Assembly (NCBI RefSeq): GCF_024355225.1
Contig: NZ_VCNH01000008.1
Coordinates: 1,860,001-1,924,000 of the forward strand
DNA: 64,000 nt
Direction of reading: 5' to 3'
Source: Roseovarius sp. M141
GTDB taxonomy: Bacteria; Pseudomonadota; Alphaproteobacteria; Rhodobacterales; Rhodobacteraceae
Part shown: piece after piece, positions 56,836-64,000 of the stretch
Layout of the letters: every line of letters starts with the position of its first letter
How positions within the stretch are numbered: position 1 is the stretch's first letter
The notes under the pieces: generated by a model
What the model saw: the letters and a program-made list of their open reading frames with translations, nothing else
Database searches by the model: none
What the model was told of the DNA's origin: nothing
Made by a program: the position numbers and the translations under genes

Positions 56836-58281
56836 ATGATCCAGGCTGATCTGAATATTATCCTGCCCGAGATCGTCATCGCGGTCTTTGCGATGCTGGC
56901 CCTTCTGGGCGCCGTCTACACGGTCAAGGACAAGGCGGCAGGCATGCTGATCTGGCTGACCGCCGCGCTGTTCGTGGCGTTGGCGTTCTGGATCGGGACG
57001 ACCGGTTCGGGGACGCAAACGGCGTTTTCCGGCATGTTCATAGACGACGGTTTCTCGCGCTTTGCCAAGGTGATGATCCTCCTCAGCGCCGCCGCCGTGA
57101 TGGTCATGGGGCAGGACTACATGGCGCGGCGCGGGTTGCTGCGGTTCGAATACCCGATCCTGATCGCGCTTGGTGTGGTTGGCATGATGATGATGGTCAG
57201 CGCCGGCGATCTGATGTCGCTCTACATGGGACTGGAGCTGCAATCTCTGTCGCTTTACGTCATCGCATCGATGCGCCGTGACAGCGTGCGCTCGACCGAG
57301 GCCGGACTGAAGTATTTCGTGCTGGGTGCGCTCAGCTCGGGCTTGCTGCTCTATGGTGCATCCTTGGTCTACGGCTACGTCGGCACGACCAGTTTTGTCG
57401 GAATTATCGAGGCAGCCGACGGGCGTGCGCCGGTGGGGCTGCTGTTGGGGCTGGTGTTTGTCATGTCGGGCCTCGCGTTCAAGGTGTCTGCGGTGCCGTT
57501 CCACATGTGGACGCCCGACGTCTACGAAGGCGCGCCGACCCCGGTCACGGCGTTTTTCGCAACCGCGCCCAAGGTCGCGGCGATGGCGCTGTTCGCCCGG
57601 ACGCTATTCGACGCATTCGGAGGAATCGTGTCGGACTGGCAGCAGATCCTTGCGGTGATGAGCGTTCTGTCGATCTTCTGGGGCAGTTTCGCGGCGATCG
57701 GGCAGACCGATATCAAGCGGCTGATGGCCTATTCGTCGATCGCGCATATGGGTTTCGCGTTGATGGGCCTCGCGTCGGGCACCGAGTTTGGCGTTCAGGC
57801 CATGCTGATCTATCTGGCGATCTACGTCACGATGAACGTCGGCACCTTCGCCTTTGTCCTGTCGATGCAGAGGGACGGCCTGCCGATCACTGACATCCGC
57901 AGCCTGAACCTTTATTCCCGCGCATCTCCCGGCCGGGCGCTGGCCATGCTGGTGCTATTGTTCAGCCTTGCGGGCGTGCCGCCTCTGGTTGGCTTCTTCG
58001 GCAAGTTCTACGTGTTGCGTGCGGCCTATGACGGCGGGCTGGTTTGGCTGGCGGTGCTGGGTGTGGTCGGGTCGGTGATTGGTGCGTTCTATTACCTGCG
58101 CATCGTTTACTACATGTATTTCGGCGAAGAGGGCGAGGCGCTGGACCCGCCGGTGTCACCGGTTCTATGGGGGATCCTCATGGTCAGCGCGGCGATCATT
58201 GGCCTTGCTTGGCTTCCGGGCGTGAACCTATTGGGGATCGAAGGCGCCGCGCAGGCGGCGGCGGCAACGCTGGTCAACTGA
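56836..58281 (+). CDS. nuoN: NADH-quinone oxidoreductase subunit N
   Basis: A 481-residue antiporter-like subunit, last gene of the operon. Conserved parts are [19 protein letters not shown] (key Glu), [18 protein letters not shown] (key Lys), and [34 protein letters not shown] lies five bases before ATG 56836. Hairpins follow the stop. Confidence 0.97.
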   Translation: MIQADLNIILPEIVIAVFAMLALLGAVYTVKDKAAGMLIWLTAALFVALAFWIGTTGSGTQTAFSGMFIDDGFSRFAKVMILLSAAAVMVMGQDYMARRGLLRFEYPILIALGVVGMMMMVSAGDLMSLYMGLELQSLSLYVIASMRRDSVRSTEAGLKYFVLGALSSGLLLYGASLVYGYVGTTSFVGIIEAADGRAPVGLLLGLVFVMSGLAFKVSAVPFHMWTPDVYEGAPTPVTAFFATAPKVAAMALFARTLFDAFGGIVSDWQQILAVMSVLSIFWGSFAAIGQTDIKRLMAYSSIAHMGFALMGLASGTEFGVQAMLIYLAIYVTMNVGTFAFVLSMQRDGLPITDIRSLNLYSRASPGRALAMLVLLFSLAGVPPLVGFFGKFYVLRAAYDGGLVWLAVLGVVGSVIGAFYYLRIVYYMYFGEEGEALDPPVSPVLWGILMVSAAIIGLAWLPGVNLLGIEGAAQAAAATLVN

Positions 58282-58310
58282 GCCAGTCACCTAAATATCT
58301 GACAGAAGGG

Positions 58311-58334
58311 GACGCGCTATGGCGCGTCACTTTC
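58311..58334 (+). terminator. Weak terminator candidate after nuoN
   Basis: GACGCGC, loop TATG, GCGCGTC (58311-58328) followed by ACTTTCGTTTTC, 30 bases after the nuoN stop. The T-run is interrupted, so read-through into birA is possible. A second hairpin, GCAGCCC/GGGCTGC, lies at 58342-58358. Confidence 0.45.
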
Positions 58335-58341
58335 GTTTTCG

Positions 58342-58394
58342 GCAGCCCTGCGGGCTGCGTGCCTCTGGCAGGAGTATTTTCGGAACGATGAAAG
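58342..58394. repeat. Possible dispersed intergenic repeat before birA
   Basis: GCAGCCC-TGC-GGGCTGC is followed by CCTCTGGCAGGAGTATTTTCGG and GATGAAAG. The part TGGCAGGAGTATTTTC resembles 21251-21271. The unit ends on the start codon of birA, so the repeat may supply both the ribosome binding region and the start. Confidence 0.4.
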
Positions 58395-59134
58395 ATCCAG
58401 TTTGGCCAGTAGGGTACGGGCGGCACATGTTGCCTGAGGTGGACAGCACCAATGCCGAAGGCATGCGCCTGGCGTCTGAATTGGCAGGCCCGACGTGGAT
58501 TTTTGCCGCGCGGCAAATCGCGGGGCGCGGGCGGCGCGGGCGGGTGTGGGGCGACCCTGAGGGGAACTTTGCGGCATCGTTGGTGCTGCGCCCGGCGGAG
58601 CCGCCGGAGCGGGCTGCGTTGAGGTCCTTTGTGGCGTCGCTGGCGCTGTATGATGCGCTGAGCGCGCTTGCACCGGGCGCTGATCTGGCACTGAAATGGC
58701 CGAATGACGTATTGCTGAGCGAGGGCAAGCTGGCCGGAATCCTGCTGGAAGGTAGCAGTTCGGCGGGGCGGCTGGCGCATCTGGTGATCGGCATCGGCGT
58801 CAATTTGGCGGGTGTGCCGGTGCCGGGCGAGGCGAGGGCGGTGCCGCCTGTGTCGCTGCTGAGCGGGACAGGGGTTCAGGTAACGCCTGAAAGGCTGCTG
58901 GATCATCTTGCAGCCGCCTACGGGCGGCGCGAGGCGGTGTTCGTTCGTGACGGCTTTGCGCCGATCCGCGCGGACTGGCTGGCACGGGCGGCACGGCTGG
59001 GGCAGATCGTGACGGCGCGCACCATGCGCGAGGAAACGACGGGCCGGTTCGAGACGGTGGACGAGGACGGCAATCTCGTTCTATCTACGGCGGGTGGACG
59101 ACGGGCTATTCCGGCGGCAGACGTGTTTTTCTAA
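58388..59134 (+). CDS. birA: Biotin--[acetyl-CoA-carboxylase] ligase
   Basis: A 248-residue biotin protein ligase that attaches biotin to the carboxyl carrier protein of acetyl-CoA carboxylase. It has EVDSTNAEGMRL, the biotinyl-AMP loop GRGRRGRVWGDPEGNFAASL, and LKWPNDVLLSEGKLAGILLE. It lacks the N-terminal helix-turn-helix of E. coli BirA, so it is not a repressor (class I). ATG 58388 is the only start that fits the family N-terminus. coaX follows after 12 bases. Confidence 0.95.
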   Translation: MKDPVWPVGYGRHMLPEVDSTNAEGMRLASELAGPTWIFAARQIAGRGRRGRVWGDPEGNFAASLVLRPAEPPERAALRSFVASLALYDALSALAPGADLALKWPNDVLLSEGKLAGILLEGSSSAGRLAHLVIGIGVNLAGVPVPGEARAVPPVSLLSGTGVQVTPERLLDHLAAAYGRREAVFVRDGFAPIRADWLARAARLGQIVTARTMREETTGRFETVDEDGNLVLSTAGGRRAIPAADVFF

Positions 59135-59146
59135 GTGAGGCGAATG

Positions 59147-59917
59147 ATGCTGCTGGCAATTGATTGCGGGAATACCAACACCGTCTTTTCTATCTGGGAT
59201 GGCAGCGAATTCCTGTGCACGCTGCGGACCTCGACCCATCATGCGCGTACGGCGGATGCATATTTCACCTGGTATTCCACGTTGGTCAAACATTACGGCA
59301 TCGAGGTGGACATTACGGATGTCATCATCTCGTCCACGGTGCCGCGCGTCGTGTTCAACCTGCGCGTCTTTGCCGACCGGTTCTTTGGCTGTCGGCCGGT
59401 GGTTGTGGGTAAGCCCGAATGCAAGCTGCCGGTGCTGCCGCGGGTGGACGCGGGCACGCAGGTGGGACCGGACCGTCTGGTCAACACGGCAGGGGCATGG
59501 TCGCGGCACGGCGGCGATCTGATCGTCGTGGATTTTGGAACAGCGACGACCTGCGATGTGGTGGCAGGCGACGGCGCCTATGTGGGCGGTGTGATTGCGC
59601 CGGGGGTGAACCTCAGTCTTGAGGCGCTGCATATGGCAGCCGCGGCACTGCCGCATATCGACGTGACTACGCCGCCGCGCGTGATCGGGACGAACACGGT
59701 CGACTGCATGCAGTCGGGGGTCTACTGGGGCTATATCGGGATGGTTCAGGGCCTTTGCGCCCAGATCAAGGCCGAATATGCGCGCCCCATGAAGGTGATC
59801 GGCACTGGCGGGCTGGCGCCGCTCTTTGCCCAGGGGGCCGAGCTTTTTGACGAGATAGAAGATGATCTGACAATGCACGGCCTGACCGTGATTCATGACT
59901 ACAACAAGAAAGGCTAA
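59147..59917 (+). CDS. coaX: Type III pantothenate kinase
   Basis: A 256-residue ASKHA-fold kinase that phosphorylates pantothenate, the first step of coenzyme A synthesis, and is not inhibited by CoA. Motifs are LLAIDCGNTNTVFSIWDG (phosphate loop with catalytic Asp), GPDRLVNTAGAW, VVDFGTATTCDVV and GGVIAPGVNLS. Starts at GTG 59135, ATG 59144 and ATG 59147 are possible; 59147 has GAGG at good distance and begins at the conserved core. It lies between birA and rnj. Confidence 0.95.
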   Translation: MLLAIDCGNTNTVFSIWDGSEFLCTLRTSTHHARTADAYFTWYSTLVKHYGIEVDITDVIISSTVPRVVFNLRVFADRFFGCRPVVVGKPECKLPVLPRVDAGTQVGPDRLVNTAGAWSRHGGDLIVVDFGTATTCDVVAGDGAYVGGVIAPGVNLSLEALHMAAAALPHIDVTTPPRVIGTNTVDCMQSGVYWGYIGMVQGLCAQIKAEYARPMKVIGTGGLAPLFAQGAELFDEIEDDLTMHGLTVIHDYNKKG

Positions 59918-59923
59918 CGCCGG

Positions 59924-61591
59924 ATGAGCAATGAACGAGTGATCTACCTGCCCCTCGGGGGGGCGGGCGAAATTGGCATGAATGCCTATGTGTATGGATA
60001 CGGCAAACCGGGCAAGGAAAAGCTGATCCTTGTCGATCTGGGGCTGACCTTCCCCGATATGGAGACCAGCCCGGGCGTGGATCTGATTCTGCCCGACATT
60101 TCCTGGCTGGTGGCGCGCAAGCACGACCTGGAAGCGATTTTCATCACCCACGCGCATGAGGATCATGTCGGCGCCATCGCGCATTACTACGATCGCCTCG
60201 GCGCGCCGGTTTATGCGCGGGCCTTCACCGGTAATATCGCGCGGCGCAAGATGTCCGAGCATGGACACCCCGAAAAGGCGGTCCAGATCGTCAGGCCGTG
60301 GCCCAAGGTGACGGAGGCTGGCCCGTTCTCGGTAGGGTTTGTGCCGATCTCGCATTCGATTCCCGAAAGCTCGGGGTTGGTGATCGACACGCCCAAGGGG
60401 CGTTTGGTGCATACCGGCGATTTCAAGATCGACACCGATCCGGGCGTGGGCGAGCCGTTTGATCATGCCATGTGGGAGGATCTGGGCAAGGACGGCGTTC
60501 TGGCGCTGATGTGCGATTCCACCAATGTGTTCTCGGCCCATGAGGGCCGGTCCGAGGCCACCGTCGGCCCCGAGATCGAAAAGCTGATCGCCTCGGCCAA
60601 GGGCATGGTCGCCGCGACCACCTTTGCCAGTAACGTCGCACGGGTGAAAACGCTGGCCGAGGCGGGCGAACGGGCCGGGCGCAGCGTGTGCCTGATGGGC
60701 CGCGCCATGCGCCGGATGATCGAGGCCGCGGTCGAGACGGGTGTTTTGAAGAATTTCCCGTCGACCGTCACCCCCGAGGAGGCCAAGAACCTGCCGCGCG
60801 AGAATCTGATGCTGATCGTCACCGGTTCTCAGGGCGAGCGGCGCGCGGCCAGCGCCCAGTTGGCCAACGGAAAATATCAGGGGATCAAGCTGAAGGAGGG
60901 CGACACGTTCCTGTTCTCGTCCAAGACGATCCCGGGCAACGAGCGCGGCGTCATTCGCATCATGAACCAGTTTTCCGAAATCGGTGTTGACGTGATTGAT
61001 GACAGCAGCGGACTCTATCACGTCTCGGGGCACGCCAACCGCCCCGATATCGAGCGGATGCACGAACTGGTAAAGCCGCAGATGGTTGTGCCCATGCATG
61101 GCGAGCATCGTCACCTGCGCGAGCATGTTAAAATCTGCAATGCCAAGGGGGTACGCGGTGTTATGGTCGTGAACGGCATGTTGATGGACCTGACGGCAAA
61201 GACGCCGAAGGTGGCCGAGCATGTCGAAACGGGGCGCACCTATCTGGACGGGTCGGTCCAGGTCGGCGCACTTGATGGTGTCGTGCGCGACCGGATCCGC
61301 ATGGCGCTGAACGGGCATGTGACGGTAAATATCATCCTTGACGAAGATCACGAAAGCCTTGGCGATCCGTGGTGCGAGATCAAGGGTCTGGCCGAAACGG
61401 GCACATCGAACGCGCCGCTGCTGGACGTTCTGGAAGAGGATCTGAGCCAGTTTCTGGGCCGCTCTGCCCGCAAGCTGCGCGCCGACGATAACAAGCTGGA
61501 AGAAGAGCTGCGTCGTATCACACGCCAGTCGGCCAACGCGGAGGTCGGCAAAAGGCCCGAGGTCACGGTGATCATCAGCCGTATGAGCTGA
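59924..61591 (+). CDS. rnj: Ribonuclease J
   Basis: A 555-residue metallo-beta-lactamase/beta-CASP RNase with endonuclease and 5'-exonuclease activity in mRNA decay and rRNA maturation. Metal ligands are in THAHEDHVGAI and later HTGDFKID, DSTNVFSAHEGRSE; the beta-CASP domain has IVTGSQGERRAA and ends in HVSGHANRPD and VPMHGEHRHLREH. It starts six bases after coaX and ends before two hairpins. Alphaproteobacteria commonly have both RNase J and RNase E. Confidence 0.95.
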   Translation: MSNERVIYLPLGGAGEIGMNAYVYGYGKPGKEKLILVDLGLTFPDMETSPGVDLILPDISWLVARKHDLEAIFITHAHEDHVGAIAHYYDRLGAPVYARAFTGNIARRKMSEHGHPEKAVQIVRPWPKVTEAGPFSVGFVPISHSIPESSGLVIDTPKGRLVHTGDFKIDTDPGVGEPFDHAMWEDLGKDGVLALMCDSTNVFSAHEGRSEATVGPEIEKLIASAKGMVAATTFASNVARVKTLAEAGERAGRSVCLMGRAMRRMIEAAVETGVLKNFPSTVTPEEAKNLPRENLMLIVTGSQGERRAASAQLANGKYQGIKLKEGDTFLFSSKTIPGNERGVIRIMNQFSEIGVDVIDDSSGLYHVSGHANRPDIERMHELVKPQMVVPMHGEHRHLREHVKICNAKGVRGVMVVNGMLMDLTAKTPKVAEHVETGRTYLDGSVQVGALDGVVRDRIRMALNGHVTVNIILDEDHESLGDPWCEIKGLAETGTSNAPLLDVLEEDLSQFLGRSARKLRADDNKLEEELRRITRQSANAEVGKRPEVTVIISRMS

Positions 61592-61596
61592 GGCAA

Positions 61597-61628
61597 GTCG
61601 GGCCGCCCTGTCTCAGCGGCGGCCCGAC
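61597..61628 (+). terminator. Hairpin after rnj
   Basis: GTCGGGCCGCC (61597-61607) and GGCGGCCCGAC (61618-61628) form eleven perfect pairs with a ten-base loop, five bases after the rnj stop. No T-run, so it may protect the 3' end or act with the terminator downstream. Confidence 0.6.
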
Positions 61629-61712
61629 CCCGCAGCGCTACCGTCGTCGATGTTTGAGATGAACCGGGGTGCGCTGAACTTGGGATGCCGATTGGTGCAA
61701 GACCAGAAAAGA

Positions 61713-61746
61713 AAACGCCCCGGCCAAGAAATTGGCCGGGGCGTTT
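61713..61746. terminator. Strong bidirectional terminator between rnj and rhlE
   Basis: AAACGCCCCGGCCAA, loop GAAA, TTGGCCGGGGCGTTT: fifteen perfect pairs. On the minus strand the stem runs into TTTTCTTTTC, a good terminator for the helicase gene, whose stop is at 61793; it can also stop rnj transcripts. Confidence 0.88.
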
Positions 61747-61792
61747 ACGTATTCACCCACTGCCCCGTAGGAGGACGGGCAGGCGGGGGGGA

Positions 61793-63397
61793 TCACCCCG
61801 CGCGGCGATCCTCAAAGCTGAGAGCGATGAAGCTGGGCATGTGGTCGCCCATACCGACAACCTTTTCGCCGCCGCCATTGCCACCATTTCCACCGCCCGA
61901 GCGCCCACGTCCACCACGGCTGCGCGAGCGGCTGGATTTGCCGTCCTGCTGCGCCTGTGCGTCGGGGCGGCTGTCGGGCTGCGGTGCATTTTGCGGTGCA
62001 TCGTCCTGCACTGCGTCCGGCTGCGCGGCGGCGTCCCGGTGTGGCGTCTCGGCCTGGGTTGGTTTCTGCGGTGCGGCAGGTTGGGTGTCAGGCAGCGCAT
62101 CGGGCAGGGTGGCCTGCGCTGGCGCCTCGGCCTGTGCTGCGTCGGCTGGGCTGTCCGGCTTCTTACGGCTGCGCGAGCGGCGGGGTTTGGGTGTCCCGGT
62201 CTTGGCCACATCCACCTCTGCCGGGGCGTCCTGCACATCGCTGGTCGTACCGAGCGGGTTTTCGAGGCGCGGAATATCCCGCTGAATCAGAGCCTCGATC
62301 GCGATCATGTTCTTTTCGTCCTTGGGCGAGCAGATCATCATCGCCTTGCCATCGCGCCCGGCGCGACCGGTGCGGCCGATCCGGTGAACGTAATCCTCGG
62401 GGTGGGATGGTACGTCGAAGTTGAACACATGGCTGACCGCCGGAACATCCAGCCCGCGTGCGGCGACGTCCGAGGCGACGAGGATGCGCAGATCGCCTGC
62501 GCGGAAACCGTCGAGCGTGCGGGTCCGCTGGCTCTGATCCAGGTCGCCGTGGATGGGCGCCGCGTCATAGCCATGCGTTTTGAGCGATTTAGAGACAGTG
62601 TCGACATCAATCTTGCGGTTGCAGAACACGATGGCGTTGGTGCATTTGTCACCTTCGCCGTCGATCATCATGCGCAGAACCTTGCGCTTTTCACTGGCCT
62701 CGCGGTCACGTCGCGAACCTTTGAACATGACCACACCCTGTTCGATTGTCTCGCTGGCGGTCGCCTGCCGCGCGACCTCTACCCGCTCGGGTGAGCTGAG
62801 GAACGTGTTTGTGATTCGCTCGATTTCGGGCGCCATGGTGGCGGAGAAAAACAGCGTCTGGCGGGTGAAGGGCGTCAGGCTGAAGATGCGTTCGATATCG
62901 GGGATGAATCCCATGTCCAGCATGCGGTCCGCCTCGTCCACGACCATGATCTGAACGCCGGTCAGCAGCAGCTTGCCGCGTTCGAAATGGTCCAGAAGGC
63001 GGCCGGGCGTGGCGATCAGGACGTCAACGCCCTTGTCGATCAGCTTGTCCTGCTCCTTGAAGCTGACACCGCCGATCAGGAGAGCCTTGGTCAGTTTCAG
63101 GTGCTTGGAGTAAGTGTCGAAATTCTCGGCGACCTGTGCGGCCAATTCGCGCGTCGGGCACAGGACCAGAGAGCGCGGCATGCGCGCGCGGGCGCGTCCG
63201 CGCGCCAGCAGCGATAGCATGGGCAATACGAAACCGGCTGTCTTGCCAGTGCCGGTCTGCGCGATGCCCAGAACGTCACGGCCCTCCAGCGCGGGGGGAA
63301 TCGCCCCCTGCTGAATGGGGGTGGGAACGGTATAGCCCGTCTCTTCGACGGCCTTGAGGACCTTGGGGTTCAGATTCAAATCGGAAAATTTTGTCAT
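61793..63397 (-). CDS. rhlE: DEAD-box RNA helicase (RhlE type)
   Basis: A 534-residue ATP-dependent RNA helicase. The core (residues 1 to about 380) has the Q motif (GYTVPTPIQQGAIPPAL), Walker A AQTGTGKTAGF, PTRELAAQ, TPGRLLDHF, VDEADRMLDMGF, FSATM, and HRIGRTGRAGRDG. The last about 150 residues are a low-complexity tail: a Pro/Ala/Gln-rich part and an Arg/Ser/Gly part (RSRSRGGRGRSGGGNGG), likely disordered RNA binding. It probably helps ribosome assembly or cold growth. No clear Shine-Dalgarno is seen before ATG 63397; a hairpin sits there instead. The terminator at 61713-61746 follows. Confidence 0.93.
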   Translation of the reverse strand: MTKFSDLNLNPKVLKAVEETGYTVPTPIQQGAIPPALEGRDVLGIAQTGTGKTAGFVLPMLSLLARGRARARMPRSLVLCPTRELAAQVAENFDTYSKHLKLTKALLIGGVSFKEQDKLIDKGVDVLIATPGRLLDHFERGKLLLTGVQIMVVDEADRMLDMGFIPDIERIFSLTPFTRQTLFFSATMAPEIERITNTFLSSPERVEVARQATASETIEQGVVMFKGSRRDREASEKRKVLRMMIDGEGDKCTNAIVFCNRKIDVDTVSKSLKTHGYDAAPIHGDLDQSQRTRTLDGFRAGDLRILVASDVAARGLDVPAVSHVFNFDVPSHPEDYVHRIGRTGRAGRDGKAMMICSPKDEKNMIAIEALIQRDIPRLENPLGTTSDVQDAPAEVDVAKTGTPKPRRSRSRKKPDSPADAAQAEAPAQATLPDALPDTQPAAPQKPTQAETPHRDAAAQPDAVQDDAPQNAPQPDSRPDAQAQQDGKSSRSRSRGGRGRSGGGNGGNGGGEKVVGMGDHMPSFIALSFEDRRAG

Positions 63398-63398
63398 G

Positions 63399-63421
63399 TG
63401 TATCCGTGGTTTACGGACACA
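63399..63421 (-). promoter_or_regulatory. Inverted repeat at the rhlE start codon
   Basis: TGTATCCGT, spacer GGTTT, ACGGACACA pair at eight of nine positions and end one base before the rhlE start codon, where a ribosome binding site should be. It may control translation or bind a regulator. Confidence 0.45.
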
Positions 63422-63428
63422 ACTTGGC
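63413..63428 (-). repeat. Direct repeat copy 1 (ACGGACACAACTTGGC)
   Basis: Sixteen bases in the rhlE leader that recur with one change at 63581-63596, 168 bases away. Confidence 0.5.
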
Positions 63429-63498
63429 CCGTACGTCTGATTGGGTCCGGGTCCGTACGACCCTGCGGTTCTCCGCATGCGGGGACCTCTGAGCCGCA

Positions 63499-63526
63499 TT
63501 TACATCAGTTCAGGGGGTTTGGTCAA
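63499..63526 (-). promoter_or_regulatory. Candidate promoter of rhlE
   Basis: On the minus strand TTGACC (63526-63521), 16-base spacer, TGTAAA (63504-63499). Transcription would start near 63492 and leave a leader of about 95 bases holding small hairpins GGGTC/GACCC (63449-63463) and TGCGG/CCGCA (63464-63477). The rest of the gap to 63605 shows only the direct repeat. Confidence 0.45.
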
Positions 63527-63580
63527 TCAGATGGGTTAAAAGACGGTCAAAACCAGCCGTTTGGAGGGTATGTCACCTTG

Positions 63581-63596
63581 ACGGACACAATTTGGC
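63581..63596. repeat. Direct repeat copy 2 (ACGGACACAATTTGGC)
   Basis: Matches 63413-63428 at fifteen of sixteen bases, in the same orientation, ten bases beyond the stop of the last gene and upstream of the rhlE promoter. Confidence 0.5.
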
Positions 63597-63605
63597 GCGC
63601 GTGGA

Positions 63606-64000
63606 TTAGCCATGGGATGGAAAGTGACGTGCGCGTTTGGCATCCAGATCCAGATCAATCCGGTGCAGCAACCCGTGCGCCTCCAGCCGGGTGCGCAGGG
63701 CGGGGGTGGCGGTACAGACCTCGTCATAGAAGGCGCGCAGCGCGTCCTCGCCGCCATCGGCCTCGATCGCGTTGAACAGGGCATTCATCGTCATCGGCAG
63801 GCTGGGCGCGCCCTTCAGCCCCTCGCGGTAGGATCCGCTTTGCAGCCGATAGCGGTAGGCGCGCTGCCATGCCTGCCAGCTGGGGGCGTGGAAATGGCAC
63901 AGGAGGGTCTGGGTCAGCTCATCCTTGTTGGCAATTTTTCCCTGCTCGTCAAAGGCATTGTGGATGCGCAGGCTCAGTGCCTCTTGCCCGGTGCGCACGA
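63606..64000 (-). CDS. 3' end of an unrecognised gene
   Basis: The frame is open to the window edge, so the N-terminus is missing; about 131 residues are visible. It reads TGQEALSLRIHNAFDEQGKIANKDEL, then PSWQAWQRAYRYRLQSGS, SLPMTMNALFNAIEADGGEDALRAFYDEV, and ends in a His/Arg-rich tail. It looks helical and soluble. The pattern (a helix, a short basic loop, W-x2-W, then SLP and a long helix) faintly recalls the end of AbiEii-type nucleotidyltransferases, but I do not rely on it. GTG at 63998 is internal. Confidence 0.55.
   Translation of the reverse strand, partial: VRTGQEALSLRIHNAFDEQGKIANKDELTQTLLCHFHAPSWQAWQRAYRYRLQSGSYREGLKGAPSLPMTMNALFNAIEADGGEDALRAFYDEVCTATPALRTRLEAHGLLHRIDLDLDAKRARHFPSHG

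Noticed and set aside
59081..61351. 756-codon open frame on the minus strand opposite coaX and rnj
   Set aside because: Shadow of two well-identified genes; composition and lack of motifs show it is not a gene.

Overview
The window is a GC-rich, densely packed chromosomal segment of an alphaproteobacterium, most likely a Rhodobacterales (Roseobacter-group) species. I infer this from the gene families (short bacterial-type ProRS, NuoE with a long C-terminal extension, DUF5333/DUF5337 genes inside the nuo operon, an hda-ppk1-ppx block, an FnrL-type box) and from protein similarity by eye; no rRNA or tRNA gene is present to settle it. No stretch longer than about 300 bases lacks a gene. I see no CRISPR array, insertion sequence or prophage.

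Layout. 1-3.6 kb: end of a TerB/J-domain co-chaperone gene, an endonuclease/exonuclease/phosphatase-fold hydrolase, a small exported protein, then on the minus strand a block transcribed perM-like > hda > ppk1 > ppx (7.6 down to 2.0 kb) that joins replication control to polyphosphate metabolism. 7.8-13.2 kb (plus): proS, a DUF2937 membrane protein, lolC/E and lolD for lipoprotein export, an Ldh-family dehydrogenase and a small exported DUF4864 protein with a hairpin over its ribosome binding site. 13.4-15.7 kb: a large right-handed beta-helix protein. 15.8-17.8 kb: a divergent XRE-cupin regulator and a GabT-type aminotransferase. 17.9-20.6 kb: a radical SAM protein coupled to a DUF4130-UdgX fusion, a likely DNA-base repair cassette. 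20.5-25 kb (minus): a flavin reductase-fold protein and a peptide-type ABC importer without its ATPase genes. 25.2-29.8 kb: an M20 amidohydrolase, then a lipopolysaccharide glycosyltransferase, waaA and moaA on the minus strand. 30-38.7 kb: a lipoprotein, glmU-glmS, a phosphoglycolate phosphatase-like gene coupled to a DegT-family aminotransferase, creA, a PPOX-fold protein, ompW behind an FNR-type box, and a glutathione S-transferase.

38.8-58.3 kb holds the complete respiratory complex I operon, nuoA to nuoN, on the plus strand behind a good sigma-70-like promoter. It is interrupted by about ten non-core genes: five small exported proteins or lipoproteins that each keep exactly two cysteines in the mature part, a membrane protein carrying a second copy of the NuoE C-terminal domain, a DUF5337 membrane protein, a methyltransferase-like protein, a carboxymuconolactone-decarboxylase-fold protein, and a tiny ORF broken by an in-frame TGA. 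This is the most interesting part of the window: the set may be accessory or assembly factors of the alphaproteobacterial complex I. Downstream follow birA, coaX and rnj, a strong bidirectional terminator, a minus-strand RhlE-type RNA helicase with a structured leader, and the 3' end of an unrecognised gene.
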